DNA of 64,000 nucleotides from Gibbula magus. Lineage: Eukaryota; Mollusca; Gastropoda; Trochida; Trochidae. The notes beneath the pieces are model-generated. The model searched no databases and had not been told where the DNA came from. It saw only the letters and a program-made list of their open reading frames with translations. A program made the translations under genes and the position numbers. The number at the start of each line of letters is the position of its first letter. Position 1 is the stretch's first letter. The stretch spans positions 60,888,581 to 60,952,580 of the forward strand of contig OW388297.1 of NCBI GenBank assembly GCA_936450465.1. Reading direction: 5' to 3'. Below, piece after piece: positions 1 to 9,985 of the stretch.

Positions 1-640
1 TTTTACATGATAATGATATATTATGGAATTGTTTAACTAGTTTTAAGAAAGCGATAACAGTAAGTAACTTTGATATAAGTCAATTTGTTACAGAGTAAGG
101 CTCCTTTGAACATAGAGCCGAAAAACGCCCTTTTAAAAAAAGACCATTTTTCAGGACCGATTACTAAAATTCTAGGACGAACTTCAAAATTCGGGCGATG
201 AACGTTTATGCACAGTTCATTTAGCTTCAAAATGAGCTATCATATATAAGTGTAGGTATTTCCGTTAGTGAGGAGTAGATTTTCAGAGACCCGTACCCTA
301 AAAACCGCGAAATTGCACAAAATTTTCAGTTTTTTGAAAATAGCAAAAAATCTATTATTACGACCGAAAACCGCTATGGGCCTAATCGATGGGGAATATT
401 GTTGCCCACATTTTGGTGAAAGTTTTATGAAAATATCTTAATTAGTTTTCGAGCTATTGAGGTTTAAAGTTTTGACTTCAAGGGGAGATAACTCGCGATA
501 GAAGTCGAAAATCAAAAATCGGTCTCGTACAGCCCGAGTTTAGGTCACAGGCTATAATCCCTGAAAATTTCAAGAAGATCGGTTCAGCCGTTTTGGCTGT
601 ACACCGCGCACAAGAAAAGTACAAATAATAATAATAAGGA
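1..640. repeat. Interspersed repeat, partial at the window edge
   Basis: The first ~245 bases align by eye with 53681-53935, so this is the inner part of a dispersed element cut by the window edge. From about 470 the sequence is a different module with the short inverted repeat CAGCC-GTTTT-GGCTG near 590 and an (AAT)n-like tract near 625. That resembles the 3' end of a LINE or LINE-dependent SINE. No coding frame is convincing. The class is not identified. Confidence 0.5.
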
Positions 641-649
641 AAAAAATCA

Positions 650-755
650 GGATAAGAACAATAGGTCTTCAGACTTTCGTCTTGAAGACCTAAAAAAACC
701 GGATAATAACAATAGGTCTTCAGACATTCGTCTTGAAGACCTAATAATAATAATG
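650..755. repeat. Tandem pair of AGGTCTTC hairpins
   Basis: Two direct copies of a ~50-bp unit lie side by side. Each reads AACAATAGGTCTTCAGAC, a short loop, then GTCTTGAAGACCTA, so each can fold into a hairpin. A similar motif closes the related repeat at 53940-54010. They look like terminal modules of an interspersed element. Function is unknown. Confidence 0.55.
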
Positions 756-1270
756 GGCATTTATAAAGCACTTTATCCGTACACAAGGTGCATGCTCAAA
801 GCGCATTGAAAATAAGAAAATTTAAGGTGATGAGATGAAATACTATGGAATAAAGCCTAAAGTAATACTGGTAGCATTGATTAAGGATATTTATCATTAG
901 AGTCTATGGGTAAAAAATTATGAAAATAGAATCTATGAATAATAGCTAGAAAATAGATGAGTTTGGAGTTGTGATTTAAAAACAGTCAGTGAGGATGACA
1001 TCTTGATGACATAAGGAAGTTGGTTCCAAAGTCTTGGAGCAGTACAGCTGAAAGATTTTAGTCCATAACTGGTGCTTTTATACTTTGGCATCTGGAGAAG
1101 CTTCAAATTCTGGGATCGAAGATCTTTTGCAGGGGTATAGTCCTCCAAGGAATTGAGACATGTTTGATAGCTCATTTTAAAGCAGAGAAACTGATGAATA
1201 ACCGAGAGTCCAAAATGGAGTTCTAGGTCAAGCAGAAGTCTTGAAGACCTAAGTATTGCCTGTGGCAATC
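735..1270 (-). mobile_element. L2/CR1-like LINE 3' end, truncated
   Basis: On the minus strand 1268-933 encodes a typical C-terminal segment of a LINE ORF2, with SYGLKSFSCTAPRLWNQLP followed by a serine-rich stretch and FKSQLQTHLF before the stop. The 3' UTR that follows contains GCGCTTTGAGC, then AAAGTGCTTTATAAATGCCC, and ends in (TTA)n near 735. This is the tail type of L2/CR1-group LINEs. The endonuclease and catalytic reverse transcriptase parts are absent, so it is a dead 5'-truncated copy. A second fragment of the same family is at 45905-46020. Confidence 0.75.
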
Positions 1271-1298
1271 CTAGTTATTATTATTATTATTATTATTA

Positions 1299-1454
1299 AA
1301 ATTTCAGCTCTGTGGAGTCATTGGTTCTGGAGAAAAAGTCGAAAAAGCAAAAAGTTTATGGATGGACGGACAGACGGACGGACGGATGGCCTGACGCCGG
1401 ACACCATGCCATGCCATAAGCCCATCGGGCCTTTCAGGCCTGATGAGCTAAAAA
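1299..1454 (+). mobile_element. Pearl-like HINE, right-end fragment
   Basis: Part of one core unit (TTTCAGCTCTGTGGAGTCAT), the GTCGAAAAAGC linker, an ACGG-type microsatellite (GGACGGACAGACGGACGG) and the right hairpin GGCCTTTCAGGCC followed by TGATGAGCTAAAAA are present. The left end is missing. The copy sits directly after an (ATT)n tract. Confidence 0.8.
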
Positions 1455-1757
1455 TTGAATGGTCTTGAAATTGCCAACAAAATAATAAAAATAAATAGAA
1501 TTTTATTCACAGGATCTTCACATCCAAATATGAAAGATAATAAACTTAGTGTGTTTTGTTTATAGTATAACTTTTCTCATTTCAGAGTTTGCGGGAGACA
1601 TAATGTTTTCGTCTCCGTCCTTGCTTCTTCTTCCGTGATTCCGAAATGCTTTCGTTTCCAGGCCATATTTAAAAAAACGTTCAATATTCGTATGAAACTT
1701 GGTATGTGGTTAGACCTAGTGTTGGAGTAGTGCCTTTTGCTACTTAGGTTAATATGA

Positions 1758-2533
1758 TTTTTAGCTTATCAGGCCTGAAAGGCTTATGGCATGGTATGGC
1801 GTCAAGCGTCTGTGGGAAAGCACAGTGGTTAGCGCGTTCGGCTTCTGATCAAGAGGTCCGGGGTTTGAGTCCCAACGGCAACTTTATCCGCAGTAGAGAA
1901 CTGTTCTACACGCAGTAAGGTTTCGGTGCAATGCTACACTGAATTTCAGCATAGTACCACCCATGTTTCGTTAGTTTCAGCTGCTCTCACAGGTTTCATC
2001 GCAATGCATAGCCACATGGCGTTGCAGGCTTTCTCCCTGTCATAATACTAGCAGCCACAAGTGAAATAATCTTGAAAGCGGCGTTAAACCCCAACTCACC
2101 TCACCTCACCTCCGGCGTCCGTCCATCCGTCAGTAAACTTTTCGCTTTTTCGACTTCTTGTCAAGAACCACTCACTCTACAGAGCTGAAATTGTATGTGC
2201 ATACTCGTTGGACAATGGGGATTTGAAATTGTAGATTTCATGACCCGGTGACCCCAAATAGGGTGACAGGGGTCACATCCTTAAAAACCTATTTTCATCT
2301 TCTTCTTCAGTTCCAAAAGCTCTAAAGAGCTGAAAGGATGTGTGCAGACTCCTTGGCAAATTTAGGATTTACCAAAGAATAAACTTTGATAATCATTGTT
2401 TACACACACTTTCTCACTTGGTGGGGGATATAGTCAACTCTGTCTGCTTGTTTTTTTTAAAAATCTTCAATCTTTGATAATAAATCATGTAGTAACCCAG
2501 TCCTGATGAACTACAGAGCCTATAGCTCTATTT
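1758..2533 (-). mobile_element. Pearl-like HINE, reverse, interrupted by a SINE
   Basis: The reverse-complement right end (TTTTTAGCTTATCAGG, hairpin, CATGG) begins at 1758. The microsatellite resumes after a SINE at 2111-2135, one core unit follows at 2140-2350, and the left-end hairpin (CCTGATGAACTACAGAGCC) ends at 2533. The inner part near 2400-2455 resembles another dispersed repeat (GGGGGATATAGTCAACTCTG), also seen near 28800 and 38180. It is non-autonomous with no coding capacity. Confidence 0.75.
1804..2113 (+). mobile_element. tRNA-derived SINE
   Basis: The head has a pol III A-box-like GTGGTTAGCGCGTT and a B-box-like GGGTTTGAGTCCC about 40 bases apart. It is followed by a conserved body (GAGAACTGTTCTACAC, AGCCACATGGCGTTG) and a 3' region GAAAGCGGCGTTAAAC, ending in a CTCAC-type tandem tail. 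It interrupts the microsatellite of a reverse HINE, and GGCGTC on both sides is a possible 6-bp target duplication. A second, 5'-truncated copy is at 42337-42607. It has no coding capacity and depends on a LINE for mobility. Confidence 0.75.
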
Positions 2534-2691
2534 CATATCAATTTAATATAAGTAACTGTATCATAAAAACATATATCCAAATCATTGTCACATCAAATCA
2601 TTAAAAAAAAAATAAAAAGTCTTATATAACATTACCAACAAACAAATGTTTCAAATACACTTAAAAAGGTTCTTCTCTTATCTTTTTGCAG
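2534..2691. other. Unassigned AT-rich DNA
   Basis: This stretch lies between a reverse HINE and the candidate exon and would be the end of an intron if that exon is real. Nothing else is recognisable. Confidence 0.4.
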
Positions 2692-2804
2692 GTACAGTAC
2701 CTATAACTTTTGCCAAATTTGGTACCGCCAGAGTGATTACACCTACTGTATATGAAGAGCGGCTTGCAGCAGAGAATACTGAGCACTTTATTCTTGGTTA
2801 CTGA
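2692..2804 (+). CDS. Candidate terminal exon of an unidentified gene
   Basis: A strong splice-acceptor context (TTCTTCTCTTATCTTTTTGCAG) ends at 2691 and is followed by 36 open codons and a TGA at 2802. The first two bases complete a split codon. The peptide begins TVPITFAKFGTARVITPTVY and ends in LAAENTEHFILGY. Its composition is more protein-like than the AT-rich surroundings. I do not recognise the family, and no upstream exon could be assigned. It could also be a fragment captured by a repeat. Confidence 0.35.
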
Positions 2805-2869
2805 TGGACCATGCAGCAGTTGAACCTTGACATCTGAATCCAGAGTATCCTTTGAAGAATAGTGTCATT

Positions 2870-3075
2870 ATATATTTTACATTTGGTGACCTTGTCCCAA
2901 AAGGGTCACAACTCAAAAACCTATTTTTGCCCCTTTCTTCAGTTGAAATGTGAAATATATGTATACAGACTCCTAAGGCATTGGGAAATATAAATTGCAG
3001 ATTTGTTGCCTTTGATAGGGCCTAAGAGGCCTAAGAGGCCATAAATTCCTTTTTTCATCTTTTCAGAAAAAACCC
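2870..3075 (-). repeat. Degenerate HINE core unit, reverse
   Basis: Reverse-orientation relics of the pearl-like core are visible (GGTGACCTTGTCCC, GGGTCACAACTCAAAAACC, CAGACTCCTAAGGC), together with a duplicated GGCCTAAGA near 3025. Neither end is recognisable. Confidence 0.5.
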
Positions 3076-3217
3076 CAATCAAACTGATTTTTTTACATTT
3101 TATTAAAATTTGGAATAAATAGTATGAATGAATAGAAATACACACCTTTCAATAAGAACCACAATTACCTTTAACTGTTAAATGAGACATTTTAGTCACT
3201 TGTAGTACACTAGGATA

Positions 3218-3728
3218 TAGGGGTGTAACAATACATCGAACTAATGATGCAATGCAATAGTTGGCTTGGCAATAGTACTATATCGATAGTATATACAAAA
3301 ATACTATCGCTATCGCAATAGTAAGGTTAATTATCGATACTATCAAAACTATTAAAATTCCCTTAATTATGAATGATTTACACAAGCCTCACTACCGGTA
3401 CATTAAATTTAAGATTTTCCATTTTAGAAGGTCAAAAGGGAAGAACTAGAGATTGGAAATACCAAAATGACAAAAAGTCTTATCATTTATGATTTCTTTA
3501 CTGATTTTGGTTCCATAGTCCTTACATCAATTAAACATATATATATATATTTCTACTAAAACCTATAGGAAATCTAGCTGATTATTGCGTATTTGTACTA
3601 AAAAACCTATCGCAATAGTTATTGCAATAGAGAGTTATAATAGTCTATCGCTATCGCAATAGTAAGTGGCAATAGACTATCGCTATCGCAATAGTCTCTT
3701 TCGGTCAATATATATATAGTCACCCCCA
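3218..3728. mobile_element. hAT-like MITE, 511 bp
   Basis: The element begins TAGGGGTGTAAC and its other end, reverse complemented, begins TGGGGGTGAC, close to the canonical CAGGGGTG start of hAT elements. The 8-bp target duplication CTAGGATA is intact at 3210-3217 and 3729-3736. Inside are three full and two partial copies of TATCGCTATCGCAATAGT in direct and inverted orientation. There is no transposase frame, so it is non-autonomous. Confidence 0.75.
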
Positions 3729-3861
3729 CTAGGATAGGTACACAAGTATTATCAACACCACACGCGAATGGATATGGAGGTTGACCTCCTTGTTGGATTT
3801 TTTAAAAATCACGTTTTTACTTTTAATTAAGTTATTGGTAGACGAAGCAATAACCAACTTA

Positions 3862-3979
3862 TGACGGGGAATGACAGATTATCTTTCTCGAGTTATATCA
3901 CTTTTGTAATTCTTTAGCCAAGGCTTGAGAATTACATAATTAATATAACTTGGGAAAGATAATCTGTCATTACCCGTCA
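3862..3979. mobile_element. Foldback MITE, 118 bp
   Basis: The two halves are inverted repeats. The left arm starts TGACGGGGAATGACAGATTA and the right arm read in reverse starts TGACGGGTAATGACAGATTA. Pairing continues through TATCTTTC and GTAATTCT to a short loop. No target duplication is obvious and no coding is present. Confidence 0.65.
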
Positions 3980-4126
3980 CTCTAGTTACTGTCTAGATAT
4001 TTGACACTAAAAACTATTTTTGAGACCAACTTGTAACGTCCATGCCTTTAATTCATTCAATACATTATTACCCTTATCTCGGCTATTAACATTATTGTAT
4101 TCAAGGTGGTGGATTCTGGAGGGAGG

Positions 4127-4703
4127 CATCCTCGATAATCCAGCGCTATTGTTCCGATAAATCTACACACAAAGCGCTGGAAAACAGTAAGGGTATTTAT
4201 CCCTAACCTAGTTACCTCCTCTTGGGTCGATGTTATCCAATCAGAAACGAAACGCAGACACTATCTGCGTAAACAACTCGACCAATCAAAACGCATCACT
4301 ACATTTGTTTATAGAAACAAACATAGCCGCGGCCGACTCACTTGATTACGATAAAGTTTGTAACACATTTAGCGTAGAAAACCTGACAAAAACTCAAAAG
4401 AAAGTTTTAAGAAGTCTGTACGAGAAGAAGGGTGTATTCATGTCCATCAAAACGGGCGGAGGTAAATTATTAAAATCCCTGTGTTACCAGGCGTTCCCAA
4501 TCATCTGCGAAAGCCAAGGTCCTGACACGAGAGTGCCTGTTATTTCACCCTTGATTTCAAGTGATCTCATTGGTTGTTAGAAAGCAAGCGTTTCGCTGAG
4601 TCATTGCGAAGGGAGGTAACTAGGTTAAGGATAAATACCCTTACTGTTTTCCAGCGCTTGTGTGTAGATTTATCGGAACAATAGCGCTGGATTATCGAGG
4701 ATG
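4127..4703. mobile_element. Pack-MULE-like element carrying a helicase fragment
   Basis: The element is 577 bp long. It is bounded by terminal inverted repeats at 4127-4219 and 4612-4703 that differ only by about one base and one 1-bp indel, and by a perfect 9-bp target duplication GGAGGGAGG at 4118-4126 and 4704-4712. Long inverted repeats with 9-bp duplications are typical of Mutator-like elements. The internal ~390 bp holds no transposase but does hold a RecQ-like helicase fragment, which is the hallmark of a Pack-MULE. Near-identical inverted repeats suggest recent activity. The superfamily is inferred from structure alone. Confidence 0.75.
4230..4580 (+). pseudogene. Captured RecQ-like DNA helicase N-terminal fragment
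   Basis: The 116-codon open frame lies wholly inside the inverted-repeat element. Residues ~52-70 read LTKTQKKVLRSLYEKKGVFM, the lead-in to motif I of RecQ-type ATP-dependent helicases, followed by the Walker A region IKTGGGK. The usual GGGKSLCYQ is interrupted by three extra residues (LLK between K and S), and motif Ia-like VISPLIS follows before the frame ends at the inverted repeat. Only the start of a helicase that normally has several hundred residues is present, so it cannot be an active enzyme. The ATG at 4230 lies just inside the left inverted repeat. It may be a captured host exon or a piece of a helicase-bearing transposon. Confidence 0.6.
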
Positions 4704-4809
4704 GGAGGGAGGAAGCAGGCCCTTAACCTGGGCGAGACTATCTGCATGCAGGCAGAAAATTGCACTCAAATTGTCCATTTGAAACAAAATGTATTTGGAT
4801 TGTAAAAAA

Positions 4810-7161
4810 TAGAGCCATGGCCTCTGTAGCTCATCAGGAGATAATAAGTGGGGTATGTTATGGAGTGGACTTTATAGCAATGGTCAGATAATGGAATGTA
4901 GTAATAAGAATCTAGGTAGTGAAACGATTAAAGCAGTTTAAAAATATTTTGTTACCATAACTTTGCCAATCTGCTATATATATGTGTTGAAAGAGCAACA
5001 CAAAGCTTGGAAATAAATTGCTGGTATCAAACATATAATAATGTGGTGGAGAGATCATACTATTTTTTAAGATCGTACACACATTATATAATAATGAATA
5101 TACCGGGTACAATTCTTTGCATACAATTCACCACTGTAAGCTATTGCAATAATGGCCTGGGGCTGTAGAAGAAAATGAAAAAAAACTTTTTAGGTCATGA
5201 CCCCTGTTAATTATTATCAAAATTGGTTACACATAAATCAACATTCGTTATGAATATCATACACCTTTGCATTATATTGTTTTAATTCTTAATTGCATTA
5301 TGGCAATACCAACATTTATTACATAATGAATAGGAGCCTCAGTTTTTGAAAATCCCATTTCTCATAGGCTCCATTTCAATACTTAATAAATTGGTGAATT
5401 TTTTTTAGTAAATTCTTTTTCACCATTTCTTATAGGCTCCTTTTCAATATTTGATAAAATGGTGATATTCTATGAATAAATTCTTTTTTAGAGTCAGTGG
5501 AAGACTAAAGCAGTCTCACGCACAGTCTATGATAACACAGTGCTGCACAGTAGTTTGAAGTAACCTGAAACCTCTGTGTAACTATCAGTTTTCATTCTTC
5601 TGCCAGGAAGAGGTCAACACAATGCAATTACATAACATGCAGACACTGAACTCACAGCCAGTAAAATTTATATGTTAGATGCAGTTTTTCCTACAATTAA
5701 TTATTTTTCTGTACTGGAGAAGATGATGAAAATAGGTGTGATGTCACAATCTCATATAGCTACTTCTTTTATAGTCCTATGTTATCACCAGTCATCACTA
5801 GTCATATTCAGTTCACATATCTCATGTAAAATGAAAAAATTTAATTCCTCTTCAAGTTATTCCTTCAAAGGGTATTCAATAGTTCTCATTTCAAATAGAT
5901 TCACATTAAACATGTCCATGATGTAGACATCTATCTCATTTCTTGTTCCTATTGAATAAAATTAACTGCAAAGTTAAGAGAAAACTAAATCAGATATAAA
6001 GTATAAAATATGATATAAATAAGGTATACCAAATTGACTCGTACTGGAAATTCTCAATAATTAATTAATTAATTCTCCAAATAATTACACAATATCATGA
6101 GATATTAAAAAACTCCATTATTTACTCTTAAATTACAAAGAACATAATATTAGATTTAATAAAAGATTCTGTATTAAGTCTTTAGAATACTTTTAGACTT
6201 GTGTACCTTTATCAGCAAATTCACTTGCAAAATACAAATAATTACTCATATGTGAAATGTGAGACAAAGATAAAATATGACTTATAATTTTTGTTAGACC
6301 TCCAATTCTAAGTTTTTAATTCTAAATATCTCTTTTTCATCAGACATATTATATTCTCAAAGCACATGTTAGAACTCTCACATCAGAAAGATGAAATGCC
6401 TTAAACTCAGCTGTTTTCTTTAAAATTACCTCCCTTACCTAATTACTGATTGAAGTGCACATATAATCTCAGAAAGATGCTGTAAACTGAAATAGGCTTT
6501 TAGGTTATGATCTCTGTGACCCATATTTGGGGTCACAGACTCACCAAATTTACAATTTAGAATCCCTTACAGCCAAGGAGTCTGTACATAAAATTTCAGC
6601 TCGCTTGAGCCATTGGGACTGGAGATGAAGATGAAAATAGCATTTTAGGTCATTGCCTCTGTGACCCAATATTTGGAGTCTCACTGTCACCAAATTTACA
6701 ATTTAGAATCCCCTTCAGTCAAGGAGTATGTACATAAAATTTCAGCTCTCTACGATCATTGGGACTGGAGAAGATGATGAAAATAGTTTTTTTTAGGTAA
6801 TGACCCCTGTGAGCCACACTTGGGGTCACAGGGTCACCAAATCTACAATTTAGAATCCCTTTCAGCCAAGGAGTCTGTACATAAAATTTCAGCTCTCTGG
6901 AGTCATTGGTTCTGGAGAAGAAGATGAAAATAGCTTTTAAGGTTATGACCCCTGTGACCCAAATTTGGGGTCACAGGGTCACCAAATTTACAATTTAGTA
7001 TCCCCTTCAGCCAAGGAGTCTGTACATTAAATTTCAGCTCTCTGGAGTCATTGGTTCTGGAGAAGAAGTCGAAAAAGCGAAAAGTTTACGGACGGATTGA
7101 CGGATGGACGCCATCCCATGCCATAAGCCCATCGGGCCTTTCAGGCCAGATGAGCTAAAAA
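4810..7161 (+). mobile_element. Pearl-like HINE, complete
   Basis: The left end TAGAGCCATGG with GTAGCTCATCAGG starts at 4810. About 1.6 kb of AT-rich left domain follows. Then come roughly four core units (about 6490-7060), each with a GTCACAGGGTCACC-type segment and a TTCAGCTCTCTGGAGTCATT-type segment. The ACGG-type microsatellite is short and the right end AGATGAGCTAAAAA finishes at 7161. A second left end starts at the very next base, so two elements abut head to tail. Confidence 0.8.
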
Positions 7162-7192
7162 TAGAGCCACTGGCTCTGAAGCTCATAACTAA
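7162..7192 (+). mobile_element. HINE left end abutting the previous right end
   Basis: TAGAGCCACTGGCTCT and GAAGCTCATAAC follow the previous right end without spacer. Only the left terminal hairpin survives before a different repeat begins. Confidence 0.7.
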
Positions 7193-7747
7193 GTCGGAGC
7201 TGCTATCAGTTTTTGTGCAGTTTCAAACCCCGACGCCGGCGGCGGCGCGTTTTGTATTCGCGATAACTTTTTTCCTATTAGGTTTTGAGACTACATATAC
7301 ATAACTTCTTACTTATACCCCTGGGGAATTTTTTTGACATGTTCACATTCAAGGTCAAAGTTCAAGATCACGAGTTCTGAAATCACTATAAAAATCCTTG
7401 TAAACACGATAACTTGAAAAATATTTGTGCTATCAGGCTCTTCTTTGGTGTATATCAACTATGGAGAAAGGCCAAGATTTGAAAAGGTTTTCGCTAACAT
7501 CCGTCAAAGGTTTAGTTCATAGCAAGGTCACAACCTAAGCATGCTTTTGCGAAAATGTCTTATTTCAACTATTAACACTTTAAATCATTACATGATTGTG
7601 ATACACAATGACAAGTGATCACTGATTGTGTGACCTTGAATTTTAAAGGTCAAGGTCACGAGATATGGTCATGATGACCAGTTCTGAAATCACTAAATCA
7701 CTTCTTTCCAAGGAGGTATCAACACCTCATATAGATAGCTTAATTTC
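7193..7747 (+). repeat. TCAAGGTCA-rich interspersed repeat
   Basis: It begins with a GC-rich block (CCGACGCCGGCGGCGGCGCG) and contains the family landmarks CTATGGAGAAAGGCCAAGATT, CATGCTTTTGCGAAAATGTC and GTGATCACTGATTGTGTGACC. It carries at least one TCAAGGTCA and one reversed TGACCTTGA. Other copies are at 9050-9345, 9845-9972 joined to 26041-26590, and 29195-30470. No coding frame is credible. Confidence 0.7.
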
Positions 7748-8064
7748 ACAACCCCAAAAACCTATTTTCATCTTCTTCTCCAGTTCCAAATGGTCTAAAG
7801 AGCTGAAACGTCGTGTGCAGACTCCTTGGCTAATGGGGATTCTAAATTGTAGATTTCATGACCCTGTGATCTCAAATGGGGTCACAGGGGTCACAACCCC
7901 AAAAACCTATTTTCATCTTCTTCTTCAGTTCCAAAAGTTCTAGAGAGCTGAAAAGTTGTGTGCAGACTCATTGGACAATGAGGATTCTAAATTGTAGATT
8001 TTGTGATCCTGCGACCCCAAATATAGGTCACAGACATCATGACCTGAAAAGTCATTTCATCTAG
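7748..8064 (-). mobile_element. HINE core units, reverse
   Basis: Two reverse core units (AAAAACCTATTTTCATCTTC; GAGCTGAAA; CAGACTCCTTGG; GGGGTCACAGGGGTCAC) stand alone with neither terminus. They stop abruptly at the start of a 164-bp tandem array. Confidence 0.7.
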
Positions 8065-8076
8065 AGGTTTTTTTGT

Positions 8077-8700
8077 CACACACAAAGATAGGTAGTATCA
8101 AGTGACTCTGTATTGCCCGTTCCACACAAAATGAGGTACATCACACATATGGTGTCTCACTATCTTTCTGAGGTAGAACACACAGATGTATATATGCATA
8201 TAGTACCAGATACATTTAGAGGTAGTACACACACGTACATCACACACAAAGATAGGTAGTATCAAGTGACTCTGTATTGCCCGTTCCACACAAAATGAGG
8301 TACATCACACATATGGTGTCTCACTATCTTTCTGAGTTAGAACACACAGATGTATATATGCATATAGTACCAGATACATTTAGAGGTAGTACACACACGT
8401 ACATCACACACAAAGATAGGTAGTATCAAGTGACTCTGTATTGCCCCTTCCACACAAAATGAGGTACATCACACATATGGTGTCTCACTATCTTTCTGAG
8501 GTAGAACACACAGATATATATGCATATAATACCAGATACATTTAGACGTAGTACACATACGTCTATCAAACACACGCAGAGAGGTGTAATCAAGTGACTC
8601 TGTGTTGCCCATTCCACGCATAATGAGGTATATCACACATGTGATATCCCATCAACTTTCTGGGGTAGAACACAGATATATGCATATAATACCAGATACA
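8077..8700. repeat. 164-bp tandem array, about four copies
   Basis: The motif AAAGATAGGTAGTATCAAG recurs at 8084, 8248 and 8412, with a diverged copy near 8576, giving a period of 164 bp. The first three copies are almost identical and the fourth is degenerate. Open frames on the minus strand through the array are by-products of the repeat. Confidence 0.85.
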
Positions 8701-9049
8701 CTCTGAGGTATTTAACACTTGCATATAAAATGTGTCGCAAGCATTCAGCAGTAGATGTTTGTGTGGTCAATATCACATACACTCAGAGAGGTACGTTATC
8801 ATATAAGTATGGTTAGAATGAAATATAGTACGTACACATTAAAAAAGAAGCCAAACATACAGAGTAAAATGTGTTTATGATTACATTTATTCCTCAGAAT
8901 GTATAAGGACAGAAGTATTCATACATGTACTCCTGTATATTTACTCATCAGTTTAGAATGCCTTTTATATTCAAAAGTTCTGCATCGTATTAACATCACT
9001 GGTTAAACAGCGTCACATGTCATAACATTATTGACCTGCGTGAAGTTAC
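8701..9049. other. Unassigned AT-rich DNA
   Basis: No coding, inverted repeat or known repeat end is recognisable here. Its left part may be decayed continuation of the 164-bp array (CACTCAGAGAGGTA near 8780). Confidence 0.35.
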
Positions 9050-9345
9050 AAGTTGAGGTCACTGAGGTCTTGTTCTTAAAACCTATTAATGATTAGATCA
9101 ATTTGATCAAAGGGTTAACATGGTTACAAAGCTGTTACCTTGCTGTGACCTTGACCTTTGACAGATTTGACCGGAAACCTTTTCAAATCTTGGTCTTTCT
9201 CCATAGTTGATACATACCAAATAAGAGCCTGATAGCACATTAAGTTATCACCTTTAAAGGATTTTTGTAGTGATTTCAGAACTCATGACCTTGACCTTTG
9301 ACTTGGAATGTGAACATGTCAAAACAAGGCAAAAGTGAGCACAGC
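9050..9345 (-). repeat. TCAAGGTCA-rich repeat, reverse copy
   Basis: The reverse complement carries the same landmarks as the 7193 copy (CAAATCTTGGTCTTTCTCC, TGACCTTGACCTTTGAC twice). It is cut off before the GC-rich end. Confidence 0.7.
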
Positions 9346-9349
9346 TCAC

Positions 9350-9835
9350 ATCCCCCCCACCCACAATTATTTGAGTTTAAACCAATAAAATGCACAACAA
9401 TAACATATAGGTAGGCAACATCCTAAGTTATATAGTTTTTTAGTTATGCTCCAGAAATGACACAAATGACAAAATTTCAAAAATTATTTGGACCTTGGGA
9501 CTCCTAACAGGCCAAACAGCACCATATAGGTTAATTCCATACCAAATTTGAAGATCAACGTCATATTGTTTTGGAGATATGCTCCGGCAACGAGACAAAG
9601 TTAAAAAATCTGACCGTTTTTGGCCAAATTTTCTAAATTATTTGAACCTTGGAGTCAAGAGCCCTAAAAGGCACAACAGCACTATATAGGCTACTTCCAG
9701 ACTAAATTTGAAGCTTCCAAGTGTAATAGTTTTTGAGATATGCTCCGGAAATGATTTCGGTTGGACGGACGCACGGATGGACATGTGGAGCGCTATATAC
9801 CCCCGACAACGTCATAGCAGGGGTATAATTATTCC
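9350..9835 (+). mobile_element. Second tandem-core, microsatellite-bearing element
   Basis: Two to three diverged ~130-bp units share GGAGATATGCTCCGG, CAGCACTATATAGG and CCAAATTTGAAG. They are followed by GGACGGACGCACGGATGGAC and an end containing ACCCCCGACAACGTCATAGC and AGGGGTATAAT. The order of cores, then ACGG microsatellite, then terminal hairpin is the same as in the pearl-like HINE, but the sequence is different, so this is a separate family. The left end is not recognised. Confidence 0.55.
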
Positions 9836-9844
9836 CCGGGTATA

Positions 9845-9972
9845 AAGAAACTATGTATGAGATGTTAATATCTTCATGGAAAAAACGTTATTTGGTGATT
9901 TCAAAACTGGCACTTTGATGATATCTCATGACCTTGACCTTTGACCACCAAGGTCACACAATCAATGATCAC
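9845..9972 (-). repeat. TCAAGGTCA repeat, part 5' of the LINE insertion
   Basis: It contains TCATGACCTTGACCTTTGAC and the GTGATCATTGATTGTGTG-type landmark in reverse. The sequence continues after the LINE at 26031. Confidence 0.7.
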
Positions 9973-9977
9973 GGAAG

Positions 9978-9985
9978 TGACGTCA
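9978..9985. promoter_or_regulatory. CRE-type TGACGTCA at the LINE 5' end
   Basis: A perfect palindromic TGACGTCA lies five bases inside the 5' end of the LINE. LINEs rely on internal promoters at this position, so it could act as a CREB/ATF site. This is inference from the motif only. Confidence 0.35.

Noticed and set aside
1830..1880. Possible functional tRNA gene
   Set aside because: A- and B-box-like sequences are present but there is no cloverleaf, and the segment continues into a SINE body. It is a SINE head.
8098..8617. Two similar 63-residue minus-strand frames
   Set aside because: They are by-products of the 164-bp tandem array.
8077..8700. CRISPR-like array
   Set aside because: The repeat unit is 164 bp with no spacers and no cas genes, in eukaryotic DNA.
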